In this document: positions 53,241 to 64,000 of the stretch, piece by piece | Position numbering within the stretch: the first letter of the stretch is position 1 | Layout of the letters: each line of letters starts with the position of its first letter | NCBI GenBank assembly: GCA_029964075.1 | Contig: CM057129.1 | Span: 17,475,430 to 17,539,429, forward strand | Length of the DNA: 64,000 bases | Direction of reading: 5' to 3' | From: Patiria pectinifera | Lineage: Eukaryota > Echinodermata > Asteroidea > Valvatida > Asterinidae | Translations under genes and position numbers: made by a program | Notes under the pieces: generated by a model | What the model was told of the DNA's origin: nothing | Databases searched by the model: none | Seen by the model: only the letters and a program-made list of their open reading frames with translations

Positions 53241-55268
53241 CCTAGGTTGAATGTTCACAATCCTTAGGTAGGCATGTGCAATACTACCAGTGAATCAGTA
53301 CCGGTACTTCATAGTCCTAAATTCACAATACACTGCCACGGCTGCATTCTACGCCACATCGTTTGCGTGATGTGCGGGCCAATCTCCATATGAGGAGTTG
53401 TTTACGAATTCTCGCGAGAAGGACATAATATCACTAGAGGGGTGTTTCGAAAAACATATAAGTAAAATTGTTGAACACGAGCATTGGAAATTTATGATTT
53501 TTGACTTGTTTTGACTTTTGGACCGAAAAGTTTTAATTTTTTTTTTACCTAAAAGGTCTTTATGAATGGGAATAAATATGTTGCACTCCTTATGCAGTCG
53601 TCCTCCAAGTGAAATTATGAATATAAGCAAACTACCTACATGTACCCAACAACTATAGAAAATACTTTGAAGTTTATTCATTCTTACTGATACTTGAATG
53701 CCAAGGAAACAGAGACAGAAAAATGATCACATTTCAGCCCCTAAATTAATAGAATTACTCATGTGCAACCACTTAACCAGCACAGAATTCACCCTGCGTA
53801 ACCATCTCATTAATAACACCATTGTTCACAATTCACGCCCTTTAATCACATCCTAAAGGACGCAGATTTGTCCCCCTTTTTTTTTTTACCCTGAGAGTAG
53901 GAAGCCCTACCCCTCCCCTTCCATCTCCCCCGAGCTGTAACTTGCTTCCTACCCTCCGTCAAGACAATATTAATTATTTCCCTAGCCGTGGGGTCCTTGA
54001 TTCAAGAGGTTTGGCAAACGCCCTTTTGCTGGCAACCTGCCCAAATCAATTTGGGAGTTTCTTATTTTCGGTTTTCTTTTTGTCCTTCTGAAGTCGTTTT
54101 TTTTTATTGGCGAAACTCTTTTGTTATGTGATATCCTGTGGCGTCTGGATGAACCACCAAGGAAGTATGAGTATACCATATTTATAACTGTCAGGAATCA
54201 AAGTTATAAATAGAGTCTTTTTTAGAGGGAAGAGGTTGACGTACGGTAAAAACATGGTTAGTTTTCATGCTTTGTATTAACACAGATTTATGCTGGATAA
54301 AAAATACGGACTGAAATTGAAAGTCCTCGCAAATTATTATTTGGTTTTTTTTGCTTTGGCATGAATTTACCAGCTTGTACAGTGAATGGTTGAATGATTT
54401 TAAAATACTGTTGTTGTTTTTTTGTGTCTTTATTGAAAGAGAAGTTTGAGCAAACTCATTTTTGTAAACAATACTTCTATTCTTGTTTTTCTTATGTGTT
54501 TTATCTTGTACTAAAGATGGGTGGACAAATTGTAACGTGAGTTACCGTAACTTTAATGATTAGTTTTTATTAAATAATTGTTATAGCATATGACTTAAAG
54601 TACACCCTAATAATGTAAACAGAACTAAACAGATTTTTCCAACAGTTCTCATAATGAGGAAACTTTTACATTTTATGCAAAGTGCTTATTATTTTTTTAT
54701 TTCATGTGTCATTTTTTTACAATATGAGTTACCAGTAAAAAAATTATTGCCAAACCAGCAGAACTTTATTTGTTTGCAACATTTTTTTATAGTTTAGTCA
54801 CTCAATTTCAAGGGATTTTCCGTGAGTAAAAATCCATTCTAAATACATTGACTATAGAATAACAGTACAAAATTGATGGAATACCCATCTACATGTACAT
54901 GTAAATGTAACTTTAGCGATTTACCATGGAATTACCCATAGAACAAACAACTGACTGCTGTTATACACCTACTTCAATTTGATGGCAATGTTAAAAAAAA
55001 AAAATCTCCCTAGTCACATTATTGATGTTATTGATGTCCGTTCTGCATGACCGCTCGTCGAGCATGTCGAGCGTCCAGACGGACTTTTATCCTTCCTGAA
55101 TGAGTCTGAGAAAATGATGGCTTTGAAAGCCTGTTGATGTTTTGACAATCGATTAGTTCCACGTTAATAACTTGGGGAAAACGATTCGATGTTACACAAG
55201 TTCCCAAAGCTTTCTAGATTTTTGAGTGGATGTGAAAAAATCTAATCAAAATGATTTGTGATTGATTA

Positions 55269-55648
55269 GGCCAAAAAAAAAAAGTCTCCGGTTTCTGGTA
55301 TGGAGCTTGCCCCAAAAGTGGTGCGGCGACGCGGCTTTTTTTTTTTTTTACCTGGGTTTTTTTTTTTTTTTGGCTTCAAATGTCGGCTGATGACTGCAAA
55401 TGGTGCCCGACTAAACTTAGTGCAAATATATGGGAGTCCAGAGAGGCCACAGAAATCTTATTGTCGATCATAACCCCATCTAAAAACACGTTAAAATTGT
55501 GCAGCAACAGAATTCCAGTCAAACCAGTGAGTTTGGCGGTTTTGAAACATCATCTTGTATTGAAAAAAAAACTTTTTCATTTTGCCGACGCGCATGGCTA
55601 CGGCGACGCGCGCGCATACCAGAAACCGGAGACTTTTTTGGGGGGGCC
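55269..55648. mobile_element. Harbinger-like MITE (B-only), TTA target
   Basis: Close relative of 16800-17168 at a different locus. TTA flanks it (55266-55268, 55649-55651). Copy A has the empty site GATTGATTACC near 9980. The two elements are very similar along their length. Confidence 0.85.
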
Positions 55649-55743
55649 TTAAGTTTATTTTTTTTTTAACCAGGCTGTTTGATATATACATGCAGAATAT
55701 CATTTCCAAGGGAGTTTTTGAAGCTTCTGTCTATGCTGTCAGT

Positions 55744-56265
55744 ATAAAAGTAATATACAACATTTGCTTTTGCTGTAATTTTCAGAAATGGATGGATTTG
55801 GGGGTTAGTATTTTATAGTAAATATTGTTACACTGACCTTTTTTAAGTTTTGTGTTCATAGATGCTGGACAAACCAAGGACAAAAATGGTGTTCTTTTAG
55901 TCTGGTTCCCTGACCTTACTTCAGATGAAACAGACAAACATATAGACCTCGGGAATTGTCAGGTCAAGGAATTAGACTACCCGGCTTGCACCCATTCGCA
56001 GATGTAACCGTTTGCAATTAAAATGAGGTCTAACTAAATTTGGTAAATTGGGGGCAGTATTTCAAAAAAGGCAGTTTTATTTCGATGGTCGGCCGATACG
56101 TTTGAAATTGATACAAAAATTCCACTTTTCTTGAAAATGGCAGCACACCAGGGGCCATTGTTTCACAGGATGCTTGAGACTATTATTCACTTACAGTCAA
56201 GTAAGGTATTTCATAATAATTTGATAGTTTTGTTTTCTGATGTTTGCAAATGTCGTATATTACCT
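55744..56265 (+). mobile_element. TTAA-target MITE, family 2 (copy B)
   Basis: Counterpart of 10078-10828 without the nested insertion. Ends at TTAA 56266-56269. Confidence 0.75.
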
Positions 56266-57029
56266 TTAACTCGAGTTTGAAAACACAGGCCAACAAATAG
56301 TGCACGATAAGACTTGCAACCCAGATTGCTGTATAATTTATCAAATCTTGTACCCGGACTCGAAATCTTGCCGTCTCTGTGTAAGTACATGTAGCTTGAG
56401 GGCGAGCCTGGGCAATCTGCACTTTAGCCTGACAGTTGAGCGGTTCGGGTTCGCCTAGCCTCGGTAATCAGGCATCGTGTGAGCTTTTCAGAAGGGGAAT
56501 CAAGTACATGCCAAAGTGAACAATCTCCCGTGAACCTAGCCTGGACACCCAAACCTTAAGCCATGGGTTTTTGATAATGTGTAGTGTCTGCAGCGTGCAA
56601 CGCGGGAGGGCTTCCTTCAATAGGTGGCTGGCATACCAGGCTTGCTCTGGGTCTTATAATACAGTATTTGGGACAACAGATAACATCATCATCAGCCAGG
56701 GAGCTGCACAGTGCAAAGCCAATCTCCCGGTGAAAATATTTGACTTGCTTAAAGTGGCAGCCGCTCTTGTTTGGTTAGAGGTGCTATCAGAATGATAAAA
56801 ACAAAATGCGGGTATCTCACATAGATTCTTTCTCCAAATGAACAAAAAACTAGGTTTCATTTTTAATTTAGTGGTGTTTTTTTTCTGTAACAAACTCTCA
56901 CAGGCACTTTTGCCCGGATCCTTCCTGCATGCTCTGAAAATCCACTGTGAAGGTACCAAATCAATGTTTACGAAACTCGAGGGTCATCAAACTCTACTTT
57001 ACTTTCCTAAATCCTGCAATACCCTTTAA

Positions 57030-57541
57030 GGTAATATAAAACATTTGCACACATCATAAAAAAAATACCTTACTATCATGACTATGTAAGTGAATAATAG
57101 TCTCAAGCATCCTGTGAAATCATGGCACCTGGTGGGCTATCATTTTAAAAAAAAATTTGAATTTTTGTATCAATTTCCAACGATTGTCAGCTGACCATCG
57201 TTGGAAAATATTTCTTCAAATACTGCCCTCAATGTACCAAATTTAGTTAGTCCACATTTTGTTTGCAATCGCTTTAATACGCATCCGTGAACGAGCGCAA
57301 GCCAGCTAGTCTGGTTTCCTGACCTGACAATTCCCCAACTCTATAAATTGCTCCGTTTTGTCCGAATCAGGGTCAGGGAAACCAGACTAAAAGAACAGCA
57401 TTTTTGTTTCTTGGTTTTTCCAGCATCTATGAACACGAAACTTTAAACAGGTCAGTGTAACACTATAAACCTATTAAATACTAACCCCCAAATCCATCCC
57501 TGTAAATTACAGCAAAAGCAAATGTTGTATATATATTACCT
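57030..57541 (-). mobile_element. TTAA-target MITE, family 2 (copy B)
   Basis: Counterpart of 11600-12115, flanked by TTAA at 57026-57029 and 57542-57545. The central hairpin is retained near 57177-57204. Confidence 0.8.
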
Positions 57542-59474
57542 TTAAAGTGTTAATCTGGAAAAAAGTAAACGACTCTTATATTACCTTTAAAAACTTTTGG
57601 GTGACTTGGAAAGCTGTGGGAGGGTCAGAGTATGCGATCATACACACGAAAAGGGTCCTACATTAACAATGTACATGTACGTGTCACGTGTGTACTAGTA
57701 TGGGTTTTGAAGATTTTACAGTAAGGCCGAATTAAAAAAAAACTTATTTCTCGTCCAAGTTTTTGAAAAAAAGGAGGAAGAGGGGCTTTTTATTTGTTAT
57801 TATTTATTTTTGCTCGCAGGGGTATATAGACTCTCATGAAGATGGGTTTAGCGATCACCCGTCGATTTACAAAATGTATGTGGTGTACAAAGTGATCGAC
57901 AGAGTCTATACTGAAAACTTCGACTCACATATTTCGAAAGTATTTATTTTCCGATAAATTTGTGGACTTTTTCGGTGTTTTTTCACTGCATTTTTCAAAA
58001 ATAAAAAATAATAAAAAAATCCAGGCAGCCTCTAAAAAGGAAGCGGGCAGGGACGAGAAACATGTTAATACTTCGCCTAATTCCAACTTGTGAAATACAC
58101 GTAGTGTGCTCGTATTCATAACACATATGTACATGTATGAAAGTTGGTCCCTATTGAATTTTTCATTTGCCCTTTCAAACAAGACAAATAACCCTCCCAT
58201 AATTGGCCATCCTTTTCACATTTTAACTTCTCCGACCATGAATAATACGATGGAAATGAGAACCAAATGGTAGCCGGGGCCACACTTTGTGCCACGGGCA
58301 GTGATATTTGCCGCAGTATGTACACGAAGCGTACGTCATTATAGACTGTTTCGTGGAGGTACTCGCTTTCAGTCAACAATCTCTGCCGATGACAAATACA
58401 CTGTAGACGTCTACTACATCTTGAGTGGTTAATTAAAATGCACAGTCTTTGTTTCTAATGGGAAGGCGTACCAGCGCACAGACAGACTTGGCACACATAG
58501 CAGTGCAGGCATGTGCTACATGTAGTCTAGCCACGGGGTGTTTTCTTAAAGCAGATTTTTTTTTTTTTTTCAATGACACGGTAGAGGTACACGTAAAACT
58601 GTCACCCACCAAAAACTTATTAAGTTGCATGTAGTTCACACATTTGAGGCAGAATACCTAAAACATGCAGTTAAAATAACGAGTGCTAAGTTACTGAATT
58701 CGGTATCTGTAATTTTCAGGTGGGGGGAGCTGTGTAGGGCTGTTCATTTCGTGTTTGTTTATTCAAAACTGCATTTGATCGAATATTCAAAATTTGCTGA
58801 TCAAGTTTTACATTTACAGCTGCAACAGCGTGCTACGCCGTTCAAAGTTATATGCAGAGCGCGCACCAGTTAAAATTGTGTGCTGCGTTGATATTATGGA
58901 CTGTATTTTGCAGTAGGCATAGTATGTTATAATCGTCAAGGGCTTTAATCTGCTAAAAGAAACGAGCATTGATAAAAAAAACCCGCAAAAGTGGCATCTG
59001 ATAATAAAGCGCTGCAAATTTATGATTTAAAAACATCACAATCGTGTGTTTCTACGTGCATAGTTTTTTTTTCCTCCCCAAATATTCAAACCAGCAAAAT
59101 CCCATTCGAATATTCAGTTGATGATCAGATATTTAAATTTTTGGGGAAAGTCCTAAAACTGTGAAATATTTGCATAGTGTACATGTAATTGTTAGTAGAC
59201 TGCAAATTGTGGAAAATTCTTAAAAAAAAAAATCTAGTACAATTTAGATCAAACAAATAGCTGAGATATGGGTTGGATGTTTTTCTTTTGACCTGCTAAA
59301 GTTTATATCTGTAACCACAGACAGTCTATTGTCACACTCAGCCTTAGTCACCCGTTCTTTGTCTAGCCTTTGTTATTCTTAGACTTTTTTATTACGTCCC
59401 TTAATAAGTAAAATATTAAGCCATACAAAATTAAATCCATATGAATCAATTGATTTAAAAGCACTTGAAGGTAA

Positions 59475-59741
59475 TGATGTATGTACAACATTTGCAAGAT
59501 ATGGACTAACCAAATTTGGTAAATTGGGGGTAGTATTTGAAAAAAAAAGTCAGTTTTTTTCCTACGATGGTTGGCCAACCATTGTTGGAAATGGAAAATC
59601 CACTTTTCTTGAATATGACGGCACACCAGGTGCCATAATTTCACAGGAGGCTTGAGACTATTATTTACTTACAATCAAGTAAGGTTTTTAATAATAATTT
59701 GGTAGTTTTGTTTTTGATGTTTCCAAATATGTATATTACCT
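59475..59741 (+). mobile_element. TTAA-target MITE, family 2, internally deleted (copy B)
   Basis: Counterpart of 14045-14320; TTAA at 59742-59745. Confidence 0.7.
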
Positions 59742-62700
59742 TTAACGAAATGAAAAACATAAAACAGAGAAAACAATGTTGAGTTTGCAATGGAACAAAT
59801 TAAATGTATACCGGTAAATATTAATTATTACAAATGAACCAAAATTTTCATTTTTTTCCCCCTGCCATGGCTGTCTGCACATGCCAAACAACACGCTTTT
59901 AAACAATGTATCCACGGTGAATTTAAGCAACAGAGCATAAAAGCCAATCGCCCCAAAAAAGACACACACACACACAAACGGAGTACTACAAACGCTGGCC
60001 GGCGTAGTCCAAGGCATTTACTTGCCGCAGCTGTTCCTGCACTCCATTATTCCTATCACTATTAGCCTTTTCCCCCCCGCGCTGTTGACACAGCATGCAC
60101 AGAGCTAGCTGGGGAGATACGGGAAACCGGTTAGATATCTCCAGCACGGATGCTGCCTGGGTATTGTGTGTGGGTAATTGAGCCGGTTCCCAGCATCTTC
60201 ACACTGTGTGCAACTGTTTTTTGCTTGGCGCAAAATTGTGTTCATGAACAAGGGGTGTATCTATTTTATCTTAAAAATTTTGTTTGATTGATGCTAGAAG
60301 AAGTACATATGTACTTAAGATAAAATACGACTAGAAATAAATGCTTAAACTATGCAACACTGTTATCATTTTTGCTTTAAATGAATGTTGTTGTTTATTT
60401 AATTACACATCATCTGACTGGAATTAAAAACAATATTAAAGTGAAACAACCCATACAAATATTTGTCTGTTTTTACTTATTTGTGTCAATACTAGATTCT
60501 AAATTCAAGCATAATTACGGAAGAACATCAAGATATATTTTATTGAACAATGGAGCTAATGAACTAAACAGAATATTTGGCCAAACTAAAATGAACAGAG
60601 GCATTCTTAAAAGCACAAAGTTGGCAAATAAAAATTAAAAATAATTGTAGAGATTCCAAGAAACCAGTTTCTTTTACATGCATTTACAATGCATAATGTA
60701 ATACAGTACATGTTTATTTATCTTTAAATTAAATGTTTTTGTACTATACATATGCATCATACAAATGGGCATATGCATCGTGACTCGCAGAAGTATCATT
60801 AGGTAATTATCAAGTCATTATCTAATGGTGTCCAATCATTTCTCTTTAACAAAGAGAAGAAAAAAATCCCTCTGTGTAAATTGTATCATAAGCCTAGCGC
60901 CAAGACCTCATCACGGTGTGCCCAGCAGTAGTGCAGTTGCACTAGGAAGCATCCATCAGGCTTGGATTTAATCAAAGCAGGAGGCCCTATTGTGAAGTTA
61001 ATGGCAGCTCGACGGCTTAAAGCAGTCCGCGAGGGTTTTATTATTATTTTTTTCTGTCTCCTTCTCTCTCTCTTGGAGTAGCACGCTGATCACAGTAAAC
61101 AGTAATTGCTTTATTTATGACGGGAGCGCGGAGCTCGCCGGATAATGCATTATGTACGGGCTGGTGGGCTGAATTAGTTGGGGTCCTGTTGATCCGCGAT
61201 GGCTCGTACCGCTAATGCAACTGTGTCAGTGTGTTTGGATAGCCAGGGCCGGGAATTGATCAGTCGGGGGAGAAACGGGACCGTCTGGAAGAAAAAATGA
61301 TGTGAATGTGTTAGCAGATAGAAACATTTGATCTTTGTATCAGTTTCTTCAAATTTTTGAGGCAAGGCCTAGAAAAAAAATGTTGTGTTTCCTACTGCAT
61401 TGGAAAGCAGGGTGGTTAGGCGGATGGTAAAATGTTGTTTGTTAGTTTTTGGGGGCTCTACATTTTATGGCCAGAAACAAAAATAAGGTTGGGATGATGA
61501 GAGATTAATATTTCATTTATTTATTATTTTTTTACATGCATTTGTAGCAGTTAACTTGTGAATCAGTGTTTATTGTGCACAATAAAAAAATCAAACAAAT
61601 GCAGGATGATGTCTGCAAGAACTAGGTTAGGGGCGACGCCATAACTTTTTTTTTTGAATGAAAATATAAGATCTGCATGACGCTTTGGGTTGTATCGTTA
61701 ACCGGAAACACAAGCATGTTTTGTCTTCGCCTAAAAGGAATAGCGTTGTTCAGTGGTTCTATATGAAACCAGACATGTACAAATGTACGTAATTAATTGC
61801 ATGTTTTTGCATGTGTGAAACATCTTCTTGCCAGCCTTCTTGAACAATGTTTTCTAGGTGTTTTTTTTTTGGGGGGGGGGGGACTCCAAGACACTTTTTT
61901 TTGCTGCATGTGATTAAACATACTGAAATAAAAAATAATTTCTCAAAATACTGACTAAAGTACATGTTTGTAAGTAAATAACAAAGTCATAGTGAAAAGT
62001 GAATTTTTAGTTTTACATAAAAATTGAACATTCGATTCTTGCAGTATTCCTCGGTATTCCCCAAGTAACAAAAAAAATGAACTAGTTTCTCGCTCCTGCC
62101 CGCTTCCTTTTTCCCGGCCACCTTCTTTTAAAAAAAAGAAATATTTGTGGTATAATTTGTACATTGTCACTATATTGTCTTTATATTGTTTCCAACAAAT
62201 TTGTAGCTAAAGGCTGCTTTAGATACAATTTTTTATCAACAAAATAGTTGAGGACATTGAAGAATTCATCCTCTATCTGGGAAAATCCGCCATCTTTGAA
62301 CAAACAGAAGAGGGAAAAAGCGCTTGCCTCCTTCATTTTTTGAAAACGGCCCAAGTATGGTAAATAGTAAATTTGTTAAAGTAATCTGAACAATAAAATA
62401 AATTGGTGTTAGAAACAAGTAAAAATATAAGTACTTAGTGTGATTGCATTGAATCCTAATGAAACCGTCAAAGCATCGTCTGTTGCTAATATTTCTCTTT
62501 AACGGCAGAAATATGTACTGGTAATTCCCAATTATCTCCTGCGAGGACCAGCATGTGTTCAGATACTATATTTTGTCATTAAGCTATCCTTTCTCATTAA
62601 TCTTCCCGCTATGCTTTGTCCCTGGGGAACACAGCCTGGTTCTGCCATATAGAACGCTTCTGCCGTTATCAGTAATTGTATAGACTGATCGGGTGACAAC

Positions 62701-63200
62701 AATTAGTTAGTCATGACTGAGGTGATATTATCATGCTTGTGTGAAGGGCATTTTAGTGCTCGCCGAGTGCTCATTGGCCATGGACCCCGTGCTCGAACAG
62801 TAAATGTTTTGTGACCACTTTCGAGAGTCTAGTGGGCAGGACTCACTGTGCGCGCGGATTGGTTCGCACGACTGCAAGTTATTTTATTTATGGGTGCAGA
62901 AACCAGTGGCATCTTTTTGTGTGAATTAGGTGCCTATGGTAATGCGTTTTGGAACGTCCATCCCAGTTGTCTTCGCCCAACTCTCCCTTTGTAATCATTC
63001 GGGGTGCTTCTGTGCGTTGCAGGTACACATGTGCATACGTATATCTCATATGGTGGGCTTTGTTATTTTAAATTTAGTTACAATGAGTGCACGAACGGTT
63101 CACTCATGCCTATCCCCGGTGATGCAAAGCCACTGCGCTCAGACTCTGCCTGAACGCATTGAAAGTCTATGGGCTCCGTGCGGGAACAAGAGGGGGCCTT

Positions 63201-63805
63201 GTCTATCGGAGTCTATCTGCAGGAAGTAGATGACCAAAAGGACCTGGGTGTGAAAGTCAGTAACACTCTTACCCCAACAAAGCATCCAAGATATTGTGAA
63301 GAAGGCTCGACAGAAGATTGCTGTGTTCAGAAGATGCTTCACCGGATTTGATGAGGATAAAGTCACCATCTTATATAAAGCTCTCGCCCGACCAGCACTC
63401 GAATATGCATCATCTGCCTGGAGCCCACTTACCAAAGAGAATAGTAATTTGTTAGAAAAGGTGCAGAAGAGGTGCCATGCCTATGCAAAGATGATATTGA
63501 TATGGAGTCGTTGCAGGAGAGGAGGCTGAAAACAGATTTGGTTGAAACATATAAGATTATAAATGGCTTATTCAAATCTTCAGAAGATACATTTTTCACC
63601 CTCCCCCACAAAGATTTAAGAGGACACTCCAAAAAGTTATTTGTCAGGCGTACAAGAACCAAGCTAGCAGGCCACTTCTTCTCTAATAGAGTGGTGAGAC
63701 ACTGGAATAAATTGCCAGAATCACTAATTTCTGCACCAACTGTGGCTATTTCTAAGAATCAACTGAGAGTCCTGCCCATTGGCGAAGAGGACTAATCAAC
63801 CAAGT
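63201..63805 (+). mobile_element. 5'-truncated LINE 3' end (B-only)
   Basis: Absent from copy A, where GGGGGCC is followed directly by TTTATTGACTGCC (18125-18142). Reading pieces match the end of a non-LTR reverse transcriptase: KVTILYKALARPALEYASSA, then RRLKTDLVETYKIINGLF, HSKKLFVRRTRTKLAGHFFS and VVRHWNKLPESLI. The pieces lie in more than one frame, with at least two frame changes, and the catalytic region is missing. Jockey/CR1-type clade by style. Confidence 0.8.
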
Positions 63806-64000
63806 TTTTATTGACTGCCTTAGAGAGCCCCATGGATGGAACACTCACGTGCATGCACTCGTTTTATTCTGAATGTGCATAAGCATCAGGCATCCTCGGC
63901 GATGCATTCGAATGTCACTCCAAGTGGTCTCCCCCAACTCTCCCTTCCTTACCGTTGAGGGGTACTTGTGCACAGAACACATAGGGCTGCCAAAATGTAC

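Larger units (their letters stand above)
46146..64000 (+). repeat. Copy B of the 18-kb direct duplication or haplotype pair
   Basis: Partner of 1-18324. B alone carries a hAT-like element (47130-47564), a Harbinger-like MITE at 55269-55648, a LINE 3' fragment near 63201-63805, and seven units of the 20-bp VNTR. B lacks the two TTAA elements at 3095-3606 and 3908-4422, the small element at 5580-5752, the nested element at 10093-10326 and the MITE at 16800-17168. It still matches A at the window edge, so the duplication extends further right. No coding gene was recognised. Confidence 0.9.

Overview
The window is animal nuclear DNA: AT-rich, intron-rich, crowded with short non-autonomous DNA transposons and tRNA-derived SINEs. 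Its one recognisable protein-coding gene is the 3' part of CEP120, which codes for a centriole-elongation protein with C2 domains and a coiled coil. The repeat style (many MITEs, SINE tails with an AAAGCGCTTTGA core, the ACATGT palindrome, and two copies that differ as strongly as alleles of a very heterozygous species) suggests a marine invertebrate deuterostome, perhaps an echinoderm. That placement is inference; the sequence itself shows only a metazoan gene structure.

Layout. (1) 1-18324 is a non-coding segment, copy A. (2) 18325-21158 is further non-coding sequence ending at a 500-N assembly gap, 21159-21658. (3) 21659-23424 is SINE and minisatellite sequence. (4) 23425-38315, plus strand, holds 14 CEP120 exons whose splice phases all agree, from the second C2 domain to the stop codon. 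The first C2 domain and the start codon are not in the visible sequence. (5) 38316-46145 is 3' flanking and intergenic DNA. (6) 46146-64000 is copy B, collinear with copy A in the same orientation across its whole length and still matching at the window edge.

The A/B pair is either a direct segmental duplication of at least 18 kb or, more likely, two haplotypes of one locus placed on both sides of CEP120 by scaffolding. The second reading also explains why the gap lies where the CEP120 5' exons should be. Comparing A with B works as a natural experiment: it gives clean empty and filled sites for several element families (TTAA-target, TWA-target Harbinger-like, 8-bp hAT-like, a LINE 3' end), a 20-bp VNTR with 2 versus 7 units, and repeated gain or loss of the ACATGT hexamer.

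The most unusual things are inside CEP120: a six-copy tandem array of a partial exon that carries its own 3' splice sites, with only one 5' splice site at the end; a Harbinger-like MITE inserted at the fourth base of an intron, so that it supplies part of the 5' splice site; and a tandem repeat that has copied the last codons and the stop region into the 3' UTR. No bacterial, plasmid, CRISPR or retroviral feature was recognised.
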